Source of the DNA: Woeseiaceae bacterium
Lineage (GTDB): Bacteria; Pseudomonadota; Gammaproteobacteria; Steroidobacterales; Woeseiaceae
DNA: 64,000 nucleotides
Assembly (NCBI GenBank): GCA_021773115.1
Contig: JAJFKS010000006.1
Location: 555,463-619,462, forward strand
Reading direction: 5' to 3'
Shown here: positions 28,833-38,920 of the stretch, piece by piece
How the letters are laid out: each line of letters opens with the position of its first letter
Position numbering within the stretch: position 1 is the first letter of the stretch
Translations under genes and position numbers: made by a program
The notes under the pieces: generated by a model
Told to the model about the DNA's origin: nothing
Databases searched by the model: none
Seen by the model: only the letters and a program-made list of their open reading frames with translations

Positions 28833-28867
28833 ATATGCTGTGCCATTCAACTCCTTTGAGCGCCGCC

Positions 28868-30460
28868 ATGCAATACGATATCGCCATTGTTGGTGCTGGC
28901 CATAACGGCCTCACGGCCGCTGCCTATCTTGCCAAAGCCGGGAAGCGCGTGGTTGTTCTCGAACGACGGCCTATTGTTGGCGGCTGCGCAGTAACCGAGG
29001 AAGTTGATCCTGAGGTCGCACCGGGTTGTCGGGTCTCGACTGCGTCTTACATTGCCAGCATGCTGCGGCCGGAGATCATTCGCGACCTCAAGCTCGCCGA
29101 TTACGGGCTGCGCATGGTGGCTTGCGATCCCGGCGTGCAAGCGGCGTTCGAAGACAATGACGTCGTTTCGTGGTGGTCCGACGAAAAACGAATGCGGCAG
29201 GAACTGCAGCGTATCGCACCGAAGGACATTGATCGTTTCTTTGCGGTTGAGGCAGATCTCAAACGACTGGCCGCCTACCTGCAACCCTTCTTTCTTGAGC
29301 CGCCGCCCGACGTCTATGCGAAGGGCACCCGAAAGTTAAAGGAAAGCTGGCGCCTGCTGCGCCGATTCAGGGGGCTGTCCGGAAAAGACATCAGTGGGCT
29401 GGTGCGTTTCCTGACCGGGTCCCTCGGCGAATTCCTCGACCGTAACTTCGAATCCGACAAACTTAAGCGACTGATATTGTCGAACAGCCTGTACGGCAAG
29501 CACGGCGGCCCCTATCAGCCGGGCACCGCGATGGGTCTGTTGTTTCATTTGCTGAGTGGCGGTGACGCCGATCAACAGGCCTGGCAGGGGCACGTCATCG
29601 GTGGCATGGGTGCAATTACCGAGGCGATGCGGGCTGCGTGCACTGACCTGGGCGTCGAGATTCGCGTGCAGGCTGCGGTAAGCCGTATCAATATTTCAAA
29701 CGGTCACGCGACCGGCGTGACACTCGAGTCGGGCGAATGCGTCGACGCGAAGATCGTCGTTTCGAATGCCGATCCGAAAAGAACATTTCTTGGCTTGATC
29801 GCGGCGTCCGAACTCGACGAGGACTTTCGCAAGGACATCCGCAATATCCGCATGGATGGCCCGGCAGGCAAGGTCAACTTCGTTTTATCCGAGGAACCCC
29901 GAGTTAATGGCATGCCGGTAAGTCACGGCAAAACCGAGCGTTCGTTGTTCACATTGATCCCGACACTTGAGCAAGCGGAAGCCAACTACAACGCGGCAAG
30001 CCGCGGCGAGCTGCCCGAGCGACTGTGGGTCGACTGTGTGCTGGCATCAAATGTCGATGACACACTCGCACCCCCGGGTCGACACATGCTGACCTGCTTT
30101 GTGCAGTACCTGCCGTATCAATTGCGAAACAGCGACTGGGATACGCAACGAGAATCCTTGGGTGACAAGGTCACAGAGATCATCGGTCGCTATGCGCCGA
30201 ACGTCCCCGCTGCTGTCGTTGCCCGCCGCGTATTCGCACCGCCCGATCTCGAAGCGTGCTTTGGAATAAGCGAGGGCAATATTTTTCACGGCGACATTTC
30301 GCTTGAGCAAATGTTCTTCATGCGGCCGCTGCCCGGGTGGTCGCACTACAAGACGCCGATTGTTGGCTTGTATTTATGTGGTGCGGGCACGCACCCGGGT
30401 GGTGGTGTTACTGGCGCACCGGGATTTAATGCCTCGCACATGATTCTCTCCAGCGATTAG
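28868..30460 (+). CDS. FAD-dependent oxidoreductase, phytoene desaturase/PYROXD2-like
   Basis: 530 residues from ATG 28868; the frame is open far upstream, but the dinucleotide fold fixes the start: MQYDIAIVGAGHNGLTAAAY. YLCGAGTHPGGGVTGAPG at the end is the second FAD-binding motif of CrtI-like proteins. Members include carotenoid desaturases, though no carotenoid gene is near. It is divergent from the Rieske gene, with only 35 bp between starts. A broken metallo-beta-lactamase-fold gene follows. Confidence 0.88.
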   Translation: MQYDIAIVGAGHNGLTAAAYLAKAGKRVVVLERRPIVGGCAVTEEVDPEVAPGCRVSTASYIASMLRPEIIRDLKLADYGLRMVACDPGVQAAFEDNDVVSWWSDEKRMRQELQRIAPKDIDRFFAVEADLKRLAAYLQPFFLEPPPDVYAKGTRKLKESWRLLRRFRGLSGKDISGLVRFLTGSLGEFLDRNFESDKLKRLILSNSLYGKHGGPYQPGTAMGLLFHLLSGGDADQQAWQGHVIGGMGAITEAMRAACTDLGVEIRVQAAVSRINISNGHATGVTLESGECVDAKIVVSNADPKRTFLGLIAASELDEDFRKDIRNIRMDGPAGKVNFVLSEEPRVNGMPVSHGKTERSLFTLIPTLEQAEANYNAASRGELPERLWVDCVLASNVDDTLAPPGRHMLTCFVQYLPYQLRNSDWDTQRESLGDKVTEIIGRYAPNVPAAVVARRVFAPPDLEACFGISEGNIFHGDISLEQMFFMRPLPGWSHYKTPIVGLYLCGAGTHPGGGVTGAPGFNASHMILSSD

Positions 30461-30518
30461 TCGATTAGAATGCCTGAAGGGGTGTTTAGAATATGAAATC
30501 GATCCTGCGGATAACAAC

Positions 30519-31175
30519 GATCCTCTCGGAATATCTGGCGTATTCCTGACCCATGCACATATCGGCCACTATGCGGGTCTAATGTTCGCAGGGCATGAGT
30601 CCGCCGGCAGCAACAACCTGAAAGTCTTTGCGATGCCACGAATGATGGACTACCTCACGACCAATGGGCCCTGGGATCAGCTGCTTCGCTATTCCAATAT
30701 TGTTTTGCAAGCACTTCGCGACAACGAGAAAACTGCAGTTGGCGAGTCCTTGTTTGTCACGCCTCACCTCGTGCCCCATCGAGACGAATACTCCGAGACC
30801 GTTGGCTTTGTGATCCACGGTCCATCGAAGAACGTACTGTTTCTCCCCGATATTGATGATTGGGACCGATGGGAGAGCGAGTACGGAATTCGCATCGAAA
30901 GCATGATCGCCGAAGTGGACTTCGCGTACCTGGATGCGACTTTTTTCGACGACAATGAGCTCCCCGGGCGAGACATGTCCAAAATTCCGCACCCTCGCCT
31001 GTTCGATTCGATGCAGCGCTTTTCAAAACTGGCGGTGACAGAACAGAGCAAAGTTCGATTCTTTCACATCAACCACTCCAACCGTGTTCGCTTCGAAGAC
31101 TCCGAAGAACGCCGGCTAATGAATGAATTGAACTTCAGTCTTGCCGGGCAAAATGAACGCGTTTGCCTGGACTGA
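30519..31175 (+). pseudogene. 5'-truncated PqqB-like metallo-beta-lactamase-fold hydrolase
   Basis: The frame is open from the tail of the FAD gene and matches the family from DPLGISGVFLTHAHIGHYAG to the C-terminus, including FAMPRMMDYLTTNGPWDQL, HRDEYSETVGF and DIDDWDRWE. Normal members begin with about 80-100 more residues carrying a GTAQDGG-like glycine loop; here nothing of that kind precedes, and no ATG, GTG or TTG occurs in frame before the internal ATG at 30582. A 197-residue protein from 30582 would lack the HxH metal ligands. I call it a relic; a non-standard start cannot be excluded. Confidence 0.72.
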
Positions 31176-31244
31176 ACCGGCGCGCACGATTCAGACTAGC
31201 TGTGGTAGTGTCTCAAGCGTGAACGAGCTCCCACGAGGTAAGCC

Positions 31245-32537
31245 ATGCCAGTGCCTGTAAAAGGCCTTCGCTGGATCGTTCTTGCAGTCATCGTTTTCGG
31301 TGGCCTGGTTCTGTACATTCTCAGAACCAATCTTTCCATCGTCAGCGTTGCGATGATGCATGACCTCGGGATGAACGAATATCAGCTCGGGCTGGTGTTC
31401 TCGTCGCTGGCACTCTCCTATGCATTGTTTCAGTTTCCCGGTGGGCTGTTTGGCGACAAGTTTGGTCCTCGTCTTACCATTGCCGCGGTGGCCGTTGCCT
31501 GGACAGTGCTCACGGTCATCACCGCGATTATCCCCGGAACCGCTGCCTGGTCAGTCACTGCAATCGTTACCGCACTGGTCTTCACGCGTTTCCTGCTCGG
31601 CGCAGTGCAGGCACCGTTTTTTCCAGTTACGATTGGCGGGACGGTTGAGCAATGGTTTCCGGTCAAGCAGTGGGGACTGCCAAACGGCTTGACGAGCACC
31701 GGACTGACGCTTGGTGGCGCATTAACCGCGCCCTTGCTCGTCTGGCTGATGGAAAGCTATGGCTGGCGCGGCGCGTTGTTGATAACGGCGCCAACCGGAC
31801 TGCTTGCCGCGTTCGCCTACTATTGGTTTATCCGGGACGACCCGGCAACCCATCCCCGCATCAGCAGCTCAGAACTCGCGTTCATACACTCGGATCGACC
31901 GGCCGCCGACACTACGCTTGAAAAAGGCAGCTGGAAGCTTGCGCTGAAGAACCGCAACATCCTGCTGCTCACCGTCAGCTACTTCTGTATGAACTACGTG
32001 TTTTACCTGTTCTTCAGCTGGTTCTTCTTTTACCTCGTCGAAATTCGCGGCTTCTCTGCGACCGACGCCGGCCTTTTTACAGCAGCGCAATGGATACTGG
32101 GCGCCGTCGGCGCAACGCTTGGGGGATTTAGCTGCGACTGGCTGGTACGGAAACATGGCGTGCATCGCGGCACGCGATACCAGGCCATGACCGGACTGAT
32201 CTTGTCGGGTGTCTTTCTATACTTCGGCGCGACCTCGGACAATGTCACGGTAACGGTCGTCTTGCTTTGTTGCAGCTTTGGCTTCACCCAAATCACCGAA
32301 GCGCCGTTCTGGGTCGCCGCGATGGGTGTTGCCGGCCGTCATTCTCAAGTAGCAACCGGCGTCATGAATACCGGCGGCAATCTGCCAGGCGCCCTTGGTG
32401 GGCTGCTGGTGCCAGTCGTCGCAAACTGGTTCGGCTGGACCGCCGCTATCGTCAGCAGTTCAGCCTTTGTATTGCTTGGCGCACTGCTCTGGTTTCTTAT
32501 CCGCGCCGATGAACCGCTGTCCACAGCGGCCGCATAG
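31245..32537 (+). CDS. MFS transporter, organic-anion type
   Basis: 430 residues with about 12 membrane segments and an N-terminal RTNLSIVSVAMMHDLGMNEYQLG segment characteristic of anion:cation-symporter MFS carriers for sugar acids or similar. GLFGDKFGPRLT is the loop 2-3 signature. SD GAGG lies upstream of ATG 31245. Its substrate is unknown. It ends 4 bp before the convergent CBS gene. Confidence 0.88.
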   Translation: MPVPVKGLRWIVLAVIVFGGLVLYILRTNLSIVSVAMMHDLGMNEYQLGLVFSSLALSYALFQFPGGLFGDKFGPRLTIAAVAVAWTVLTVITAIIPGTAAWSVTAIVTALVFTRFLLGAVQAPFFPVTIGGTVEQWFPVKQWGLPNGLTSTGLTLGGALTAPLLVWLMESYGWRGALLITAPTGLLAAFAYYWFIRDDPATHPRISSSELAFIHSDRPAADTTLEKGSWKLALKNRNILLLTVSYFCMNYVFYLFFSWFFFYLVEIRGFSATDAGLFTAAQWILGAVGATLGGFSCDWLVRKHGVHRGTRYQAMTGLILSGVFLYFGATSDNVTVTVVLLCCSFGFTQITEAPFWVAAMGVAGRHSQVATGVMNTGGNLPGALGGLLVPVVANWFGWTAAIVSSSAFVLLGALLWFLIRADEPLSTAAA

Positions 32538-32541
32538 TCAA

Positions 32542-32949
32542 CTACTCCAAATCCGGCAGGATACTGTGCAAAACCAGCAGGTAGAAACTGACGAGGCCAA
32601 CGATCTTGCCTCCTTCGACGACCGGCGCATGACTAATACCGAACTTCTCGAATAGCCGGGCACAGTATCGAATCTGCATTTCAGGTCGCACCGTCAACAC
32701 GGGCTTGGCCATCACTTCATACACGCTCACCCGTTCCGGCGCACGATCTTTGGCGATTACCTTTTTTGCGATATCAGAAAACAACAAAAGGCCGTATTCA
32801 TCCCGCTCGTCACGGCGTTTGACGATTAAGCTTGTCGCGCCGACTTCCTTCATCACTTTGAGGGCCGACAAAACATCCAGCGTTCCGTCAACCTCTGTAA
32901 TTTCCTTGCGCATGCAGTCGCGCACCTGTCCCCAGTCTCGTGTGCTCAT
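32542..32949 (-). CDS. CBS-domain protein
   Basis: 135 residues made of a tandem CBS pair (IRYCARLFEKFGISHAPVVEGGKIVGLVS is the second repeat). CBS pairs bind adenosyl nucleotides and act as sensors. Last gene of the DUF1538-DUF1538-PII-CBS operon, overlapping the PII-like start by 4 bp. It probably reports adenylate or redox state to the membrane pair; inference. Confidence 0.87.
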   Translation of the reverse strand: MSTRDWGQVRDCMRKEITEVDGTLDVLSALKVMKEVGATSLIVKRRDERDEYGLLLFSDIAKKVIAKDRAPERVSVYEVMAKPVLTVRPEMQIRYCARLFEKFGISHAPVVEGGKIVGLVSFYLLVLHSILPDLE

Positions 32950-33296
32950 AGCTGTTCCTCCACAACTTCTTCCAGTTCCTCGCTCTGATGCACGACCCCG
33001 ACGGCGTCTTCGACATCAATGACTACTGCGATTCCTGTGCCGGGCTTCTCATCGAACTTCCCAACCTTGCCAATGCGTTCAAGAATTTTTCGGCTTAGAT
33101 GCTCCTCCACCAGCAACAGAACGACATCACGTTGCGATGCCAGTGTCAGCCCGAAAAAGGTCTTGTTCTCCGCAATCCCTTCGCCGCGCGCATTGTTAAT
33201 AACGGTGCAACCTGTCGCTCCCGCCTCACGCGCCGCGTCCATAATGGCCTCTGCCTTCTTGTCTTCAACGAAGGCAAGGATAAGTTTAAAGTGCAT
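32946..33296 (-). CDS. PII-like signalling protein
   Basis: 116 residues with the ferredoxin-like fold of PII proteins: [32 protein letters not shown] at the start, a shortened T-loop region ARGEGIAENKTFFG and the C-terminal FDEKPGTGIAVVIDVEDAVG. The T-loop lacks the usual uridylylated Tyr pattern, so it is a PII-like regulator rather than GlnB. It overlaps the CBS gene by 4 bp and the DUF1538 gene by 11 bp. It would bind nucleotides or a small anion and gate the adjacent membrane proteins. Confidence 0.87.
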   Translation of the reverse strand: MHFKLILAFVEDKKAEAIMDAAREAGATGCTVINNARGEGIAENKTFFGLTLASQRDVVLLLVEEHLSRKILERIGKVGKFDEKPGTGIAVVIDVEDAVGVVHQSEELEEVVEEQL

Positions 33297-34104
33297 TTTG
33301 CTCTTCCTCCTCAGAGTTTCGCCTGACCGTCAAAAAATCAGGAATACGTTTTTTCAATGCTGCCAGCTGGCCGTAGGCGAGCACCGATATGATCGGAAAC
33401 AGGCACGCGAACGCGACCAGGCCAAAACCGTCAAGCACTACGCTGCGACCGGGAACAGCTTCCGCCAGGCCCAGGCCGAGCGCCGTGATCAATGGTACGG
33501 TAACCGTTGATGTGCTGACGCCACCGGAGTCGTAGGCCAACGGTACAATGAGCTTGGGTGCCATCGGCGTTTGCAGAATAACCACCAGGTAAGCAGCCGC
33601 AATAAAATAGTGAATCGGCAGGCCGGTAACAATGCGGTAACAACCGATACCAACGCCGATACCGACACCAATCGCAACGGCCACGCGCAAGCCCCAGACG
33701 CTGATGGCGCCACCGGATACGGTATTCGCCTTCATCGCAACTACGATAAGCGCCGGCTCGACAAGCGCCGTGCTAAAGCCGATGGCGCAGGCAAAAATAT
33801 AGACCCAGTAGTAATCCTGCCAAACGAGACTGCCAGTCACATTTCCTGCCGTCGCATACAGGAACGCCGGGTCAGTCAGTTGCTGAGCCATTAGCCTGCC
33901 AAGCGGAAACAACGCCGTCTCAAGTCCGACCAGGAATAATCCGAGCCCGACGACAACAAAAACAAAGCCGACCATAACTTGCTTGCTGTTCGCCAATGGT
34001 TCGCCGATGACCAGTCGCTGAAAAGCAAACAGGAAAACTGCAATCGGCAGCACGTCTACAGCACTGTCGAGGATGAAATTAAAGGCGCCTGAAATTACAT
34101 CCAT
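33286..34104 (-). CDS. DUF1538 membrane protein (second of pair)
   Basis: 272 residues, about 7 membrane segments, with [20 protein letters not shown], the DUF1538 family core, plus [22 protein letters not shown]. Two DUF1538 proteins from Halomonas have, as I recall, been reported as a two-component Na+(K+)/H+ antiporter (UmpAB); that is the best functional guess. Overlaps its partner by 10 bp and the PII-like gene by 11 bp. Confidence 0.88.
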   Translation of the reverse strand: MDVISGAFNFILDSAVDVLPIAVFLFAFQRLVIGEPLANSKQVMVGFVFVVVGLGLFLVGLETALFPLGRLMAQQLTDPAFLYATAGNVTGSLVWQDYYWVYIFACAIGFSTALVEPALIVVAMKANTVSGGAISVWGLRVAVAIGVGIGVGIGCYRIVTGLPIHYFIAAAYLVVILQTPMAPKLIVPLAYDSGGVSTSTVTVPLITALGLGLAEAVPGRSVVLDGFGLVAFACLFPIISVLAYGQLAALKKRIPDFLTVRRNSEEEEQNAL

Positions 34105-34859
34105 TGGACGACGATTCCGAAAGCGAGAACAAACATGATCGGCATAAGTGATGCCAGCGCGATAAGACCAAATCCGTCGGTCATTGGATTGCGCCCCTTG
34201 AGCGAGCTCGCCAGACCGACCCCCAGCGCAGTAACCAGTGGCACAGTGACTGTCGAAGTTGTCACACCGCCGGAATCATAGGCAATGCCGACGATGTCAA
34301 CTGGCGCGACTCCGGTCAGCAATACCACTACGATGTAGCCTGAGGTAATTATTTTGGGCAAAGACCAGTCGGCCAGAATACGTAATACGCCGACAACCAA
34401 CGCAACGCCGACGGCCAGCGCAACTGTTAATCTAAGGCCAGCGACGTAGCTTTTTCTGGCCTCCTCCGAGGCCGAAATCGCACCGGCGCCAGCGGCCACT
34501 TCCGCGGCCTCGGTCGCGACTGCCGTCAGCGCAGGTTCTGCTATCGTCGTGCCAAATCCAAGCAGAAAAGCAAACACGATCAGCCAGACAACGCTGCCTT
34601 TACGTGCGAGTGAATGGGCCAAATCCTCGCCAATCGGGAATAGCGCCAGTCGCAGACCGAAGATGAAGAAGCCAAGACCTGCAGCAACCAGGAGCACGCC
34701 AACAGCCAGTGAAATGAGACCGGAAACGGATTGCCGCAAGACGAATATTTGAAAGACACCGATAACCAGCACAATGGGCAGCAGATCGCGCGCACTACCG
34801 AAAGTATCGATGGCCAGAGCTTTGAAGGAATCTTTCAAATTGGCTGCCGTAATCCTCAC
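34095..34859 (-). CDS. DUF1538 membrane protein (first of pair)
   Basis: 254 residues, GTG start without a clear ribosome site. It has the same core as its partner: [20 protein letters not shown] followed by [20 protein letters not shown]. The first gene of the operon; its start is 82 bp from the divergent truncated haemoglobin gene. The duplicated core and the conserved pairing suggest a heteromeric ion carrier. Confidence 0.86.
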   Translation of the reverse strand: MRITAANLKDSFKALAIDTFGSARDLLPIVLVIGVFQIFVLRQSVSGLISLAVGVLLVAAGLGFFIFGLRLALFPIGEDLAHSLARKGSVVWLIVFAFLLGFGTTIAEPALTAVATEAAEVAAGAGAISASEEARKSYVAGLRLTVALAVGVALVVGVLRILADWSLPKIITSGYIVVVLLTGVAPVDIVGIAYDSGGVTTSTVTVPLVTALGVGLASSLKGRNPMTDGFGLIALASLMPIMFVLAFGIVVQWM

Positions 34860-34941
34860 TATATGAAAATCGGTGTTGCGAGCCTATTGTAGGGTAAACG
34901 ATGATCGGCGTTCGTAGGTGTTTTCGCGTAAAGTCGCTCTT

Positions 34942-35355
34942 ATGAATCCGGTAAAACCATACGGCACAGGCGATGTATCATTTCTCGCTGCGGGTGGCCG
35001 ACAAGGCATCTTCAGGCTGGTCGATAATTTTTTCGATCGGATGGAACGCGACCCGCGCTTCGAAACCATCTGGAGCTTGCATCCCGACGATAATGCAGTC
35101 TCTCGCGACAAGCTCGCACGTTTCCTCTGTGGTTGGCTGGGTGGACCGAAGCTGTATACCGAAAAGTACGGGGCTATCGGCATTCCGCGAGTGCACGCTC
35201 ACCTCGCGATCGCGACACCGGAGCGCGACCAATGGCTGACCTGTATGTCAGAATCCGTCGCGGAACAAGACTTTGACGAGGCCTTCAAAACCTACCTGAT
35301 GGCCCAACTGTTCGTGCCGGCGGAGGCCGTCAGGCGCCGCTGCGAGGCGCAATAA
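34942..35355 (+). CDS. Group II truncated haemoglobin
   Basis: 137 residues from ATG 34942. A group II (trHbO-like) globin: proximal His 87 in IPRVHAHLAI and the group II Trp in ERDQWLTCM. The fold is full length and there is no signal peptide, so it is cytoplasmic. These globins bind O2, NO or CO and usually act in redox protection. It lies between the DUF1538 operon (divergent) and an S10 peptidase gene 61 bp downstream. Confidence 0.85.
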   Translation: MNPVKPYGTGDVSFLAAGGRQGIFRLVDNFFDRMERDPRFETIWSLHPDDNAVSRDKLARFLCGWLGGPKLYTEKYGAIGIPRVHAHLAIATPERDQWLTCMSESVAEQDFDEAFKTYLMAQLFVPAEAVRRRCEAQ

Positions 35356-35416
35356 CACGATAAAATAGTGCTAATCTTCGTGCAGCCCTGAAAACTCGAA
35401 TAACACGGGAATAAAA

Positions 35417-36922
35417 ATGACAAGACTAAGCATTCTGCTCGCACTCGCGCTGATTTCGTTCCCGGTATTTGCCGAGGGCGAAGCACCTGCCGAAGTACCT
35501 GAAGCAAAAACCTGGGTCACCGAACATATCGCACGCGTCGGAGGCAAGAACGTCGCGTACACGGTGACAGCCGGCACGATGCTGATGAAAAACGACAAAG
35601 ACGAAGCAACGGCTTTGTTCGGCTACACCGCCTATGTCGCCAAAGGCGGCAAGCAGCGCGAACGCCCGATCATGTTCGCGTACAACGGCGGACCGGGATC
35701 GGCATCAATCTGGCTGCACATGGGTATCCTCGGCCCACAGCGCGCCGTCATCAAGGACGCGGGCTGGTCTGACAACGGTCCTTACCAGCGCGTCAACAAC
35801 GACTACAGCATCATCGACGAAGTTGACCTGGTGATGATCGATCCCGTCGGCACCGGATTCTCAAAACCGGTCGGTGTCGGCAAAGGTGAGGACTTCTGGG
35901 GTGTCGACCAGGACATCAAGTCTGTATCCGAATTCATCGTGCAATACCTCACCGAAAACAAGCGCTGGGCATCGCCTAAATACATTCTTGGCGAAAGTTA
36001 TGGCGGCATTCGCTCCGGCGGCGTCGCGTACTACCTGCTGACCAGGCACATGGTCGCATTGGACGGCGTCGTCCTTGTTTCTCCGTTCATGGAATTCGCC
36101 ACCGGATTCTCAGGTATGGGCGTCGATCTGCCGCACGTCATGTTCCTGCCCACCTTTGCATCGACCGCCAATTACCACGGTATGCTAAACGAAAGGCATG
36201 ACAACCTGCCGGCCTTCATGAAAGAGGTGGCAAGCTTTGCGCTGGATGAATACGCGCCTGCCCTGTTAAAGGGCAGCCGGCTGGCCGGTGAGGAACGCAG
36301 CAAGGTATTGCGAAAACTTTCGCAATACACCGGTCTCTCTGAAGACTATTGGGACCGCGCCAACCTCAGGGTCGATGAGGGTCGGTTCGCCAAGGAGCTT
36401 TCGCGTGCAACCGGCACTACCATCGGTCGGATCGACTCACGTTTCAGCGGTTACATGATCAATCGCGTCGGCGAATCGATGACCTACGATCCCATGACAA
36501 CTTCGATTGGCCCGGGCTATCTGGCCGCCTTCATGGACTATTACCAGAACGACCTCGGGGTTGAAGACGTTGGCAACTACACCGTATTCGGCGATCTGAT
36601 TCTGGCCTGGGACTGGAGTCACGCGCAACCGGACTTAGAGGGCTTCAAATTACCCATGCCCAACACTTCCGTGGACCTGGCAATGACCATGCAACAGAAC
36701 CCAGGCATGCGAGTCCTTGTGCAGCAGGGATACTACGACCTGGCGACACCGCATCTCGCGACCGAGTATTACGTCGATCACCTGAACATTCCGGATGAAC
36801 TTCGCAAGAACATCGGCATCGAGTACTACGAAGCCGGACACATGATGTATGTGCATGAGCCGTCAATGGTGAAGTTCAAAAAGGATCTCGCGACGTTTAT
36901 TCGCAGCGAGCCCGGGGAATGA
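35417..36922 (+). CDS. Secreted S10 serine carboxypeptidase-like protein
   Basis: 501 residues; signal peptide ends near PVFAEG. The alpha/beta-hydrolase fold carries YNGGPGSASIWLHMG (oxyanion region), nucleophile Ser 194 in LGESYGGIRS, and the probable catalytic His in YEAGHMMYVHEPS; QGYYDLATP is before it. It removes C-terminal residues from peptides, likely in the periplasm or outside the cell. The ATG has GGGA 8 bases upstream. Alone in its transcription direction before the ABC operon. Confidence 0.9.
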   Translation: MTRLSILLALALISFPVFAEGEAPAEVPEAKTWVTEHIARVGGKNVAYTVTAGTMLMKNDKDEATALFGYTAYVAKGGKQRERPIMFAYNGGPGSASIWLHMGILGPQRAVIKDAGWSDNGPYQRVNNDYSIIDEVDLVMIDPVGTGFSKPVGVGKGEDFWGVDQDIKSVSEFIVQYLTENKRWASPKYILGESYGGIRSGGVAYYLLTRHMVALDGVVLVSPFMEFATGFSGMGVDLPHVMFLPTFASTANYHGMLNERHDNLPAFMKEVASFALDEYAPALLKGSRLAGEERSKVLRKLSQYTGLSEDYWDRANLRVDEGRFAKELSRATGTTIGRIDSRFSGYMINRVGESMTYDPMTTSIGPGYLAAFMDYYQNDLGVEDVGNYTVFGDLILAWDWSHAQPDLEGFKLPMPNTSVDLAMTMQQNPGMRVLVQQGYYDLATPHLATEYYVDHLNIPDELRKNIGIEYYEAGHMMYVHEPSMVKFKKDLATFIRSEPGE

Positions 36923-36991
36923 AACGGATGTCTCGATCAAGAGCCATGCTGGTAGGATTCGTGGCTACACATCAATAACGTAATAGGACCT

Positions 36992-38218
36992 ATGGCTGAA
37001 CCCGCAGACCGCCTGAGCGAACTCAAAATCGATCGCAGTGCCTTTGAGCCCGCCCGTCGTGGCTGGCTGTGGCCGGTGTTGAGTATCGCTGTCATTGCGA
37101 TTGCCGCCATTGCCTGGTTCCTGCTTGGTAGTAAGGGCAGCGCCGTCGTCGTCGAAACCGAGATCGCGCGGCGGCCGCCGAGTGCCGCCGCCGCCAGCAG
37201 TGTGCTCGACGCGTCCGGTTATGTAACCGCTCGCCGCGAAGCCACGGTGTCCTCCGAGGTGACCGGCAAAGTGACCGAGGTCCTGATCGAGGAAGGTATG
37301 AGCGTTGCGGCCGGCCAGATCGTGGCACGACTCGATGACACCACCCAGCGGGCACAGCTCGCGCTGAGCAATGCCCAACTACAAGCGGCGCGCACTGCCA
37401 TCACGGAAGTCGAGGCACAGCTGCGTGGTTCGAAACTTGAGCGTGATCGGCTGCGCGAACTTGTGGCGCGCAATCTCACCAGCACCTCAAGCGTTGACAC
37501 GGCGGAGGCGAACTACGACGCCCTGGCCGCACGACTCGAAGCTGCCCGCGACAACGTCACCGTGTCTGAGAAAGGCGTGGCGCTGGCACAGGATGCGCTT
37601 GATGACATGACAATACGCGCGCCATTCGGCGGCATGGTGGTATCAAAGAATGCTCAGCCCGGCGAAATGATTTCGCCGATATCGGCCGGCGGCGGCTTCA
37701 CGCGGACCGGTATCTGCACCATCGTGGACATGGACTCGCTTGAGATCGAAGTCGACGTCAACGAGGCCTACATCCAGCGCGTCAATCCCGGGCAGGCCGT
37801 GAGCGCGACCCTCGATGCCTACCCGAACTGGCAAATTCCGGCCGACGTTATCGCCATCGTTCCAACAGCCGATCGCCAGAAGGCAACGGTCCGCGTACGC
37901 ATTGGCTTTCGTGAACGTGATGAGCGTGTTTTCCGCGACATGGGTGTCAAAGTCGCATTCCTCGGCAGCGAGCCACTCTCCACCACGTCTGGCGAGCCGC
38001 AGGGTGTCTTAATCTCCGGATCTGCGCTACAACAGGACGCTGATGGCGACTACGTCTGGCAGCTTCAGAACGAGCAGGTCGAACGACGGGCAGTCGAATT
38101 AGGCAGCTCGGCGGACCGTGATCGTGTGTTGGTCATCAACGGATTGAAAGCAGGCGATACAATTGTCCGCTCAGCCAGTGCACCATTGAGTGCGGGGCAG
38201 ACAGTAACAACGAATTAA
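36992..38218 (+). CDS. Membrane-fusion (HlyD/MacA-like) adaptor subunit
   Basis: 408 residues. An N-terminal membrane anchor (GWLWPVLSIAVIAIAAIAWF) replaces a cleaved signal. Barrel-sandwich lipoyl halves surround a helical hairpin (LSNAQLQAARTAITEVEAQL and following coil), then a beta-barrel and membrane-proximal domain. SD AGGA 6 bases before ATG. First gene of a four-gene operon with an ATPase and two FtsX-like permeases: a MacAB-like exporter. Confidence 0.9.
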   Translation: MAEPADRLSELKIDRSAFEPARRGWLWPVLSIAVIAIAAIAWFLLGSKGSAVVVETEIARRPPSAAAASSVLDASGYVTARREATVSSEVTGKVTEVLIEEGMSVAAGQIVARLDDTTQRAQLALSNAQLQAARTAITEVEAQLRGSKLERDRLRELVARNLTSTSSVDTAEANYDALAARLEAARDNVTVSEKGVALAQDALDDMTIRAPFGGMVVSKNAQPGEMISPISAGGGFTRTGICTIVDMDSLEIEVDVNEAYIQRVNPGQAVSATLDAYPNWQIPADVIAIVPTADRQKATVRVRIGFRERDERVFRDMGVKVAFLGSEPLSTTSGEPQGVLISGSALQQDADGDYVWQLQNEQVERRAVELGSSADRDRVLVINGLKAGDTIVRSASAPLSAGQTVTTN

Positions 38219-38230
38219 CAGGAGCGAGAT

Positions 38231-38920
38231 ATGGCGGAGACACTGGCAACACTTCAAGGCGTCAGTCGCGTGTACCAGAAGGGCAAGGAGCGCGTCGACG
38301 TCCTGCATGAGCTGGACCTTGAAATAAACACTGGCGACTTCCTGGCGCTGATGGGTCCATCCGGCTCCGGCAAGACTACGTTATTGAATCTCCTGGGTGG
38401 ACTGGATAAGCCAACTGCCGGAACGGTAAACGTCGGTGGTGCAATCTTGTCATCCATGAGCAACAGCCAGCTCTCCAACTGGCGCGCGACCCACGTCGGC
38501 TTCATTTTCCAGTTCTACAACCTGCTACCCGTGCTCACCGCCCGCAAGAATGTCGAACTGCCATTATTGTTGACCAACATGTCCGCGAAGGAACGCAGTC
38601 GGCGGGCCGAAATCGCACTCGATATTGTCGGGCTGGCCGACCGTGCCAGTCACCGGCCGCGGGAATTGTCCGGTGGCCAGGAGCAGCGCGTTGCGATTGC
38701 GCGGGCGATTGTATCCGATCCGCAATTGTTGCTGTGTGACGAACCGACGGGTGACCTCGACCGCGCGACTGCGGATGAAATCCTCAAGCTGTTGCAGACA
38801 CTAAATGCCGAGCACGGCAAAACAATTATCATGGTTACGCACGACGCACAGGCCGCCGACTATGCGCGCCGCACTTTACACATGGATAAGGGCAAGCTGG
38901 AAGCCCGAACGACTGCATGA
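38231..38920 (+). CDS. ABC transporter ATP-binding protein (MacB/LolD type)
   Basis: 229 residues. Walker [12 protein letters not shown] (about residue 42), signature [15 protein letters not shown] and Walker [13 protein letters not shown], with the switch His in MVTHDAQ. Usual glutamine in LSGGQ is followed by Glu-Gln rather than Arg-Gln. It energises the two downstream permeases; the last bases overlap the first permease by ATGA. Confidence 0.93.
   Translation: MAETLATLQGVSRVYQKGKERVDVLHELDLEINTGDFLALMGPSGSGKTTLLNLLGGLDKPTAGTVNVGGAILSSMSNSQLSNWRATHVGFIFQFYNLLPVLTARKNVELPLLLTNMSAKERSRRAEIALDIVGLADRASHRPRELSGGQEQRVAIARAIVSDPQLLLCDEPTGDLDRATADEILKLLQTLNAEHGKTIIMVTHDAQAADYARRTLHMDKGKLEARTTA

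Noticed and set aside
28151..28867. Long upstream extension of the FAD oxidoreductase frame
   Set aside because: Overlaps the Rieske gene on the other strand and reads as noise; the FAD motif begins right after ATG 28868.
32514..32529. Inverted repeat CCGCTGT-CC-ACAGCGG at the MFS end
   Set aside because: Lies in the MFS coding end and has no T run; likely chance in GC-rich codons.
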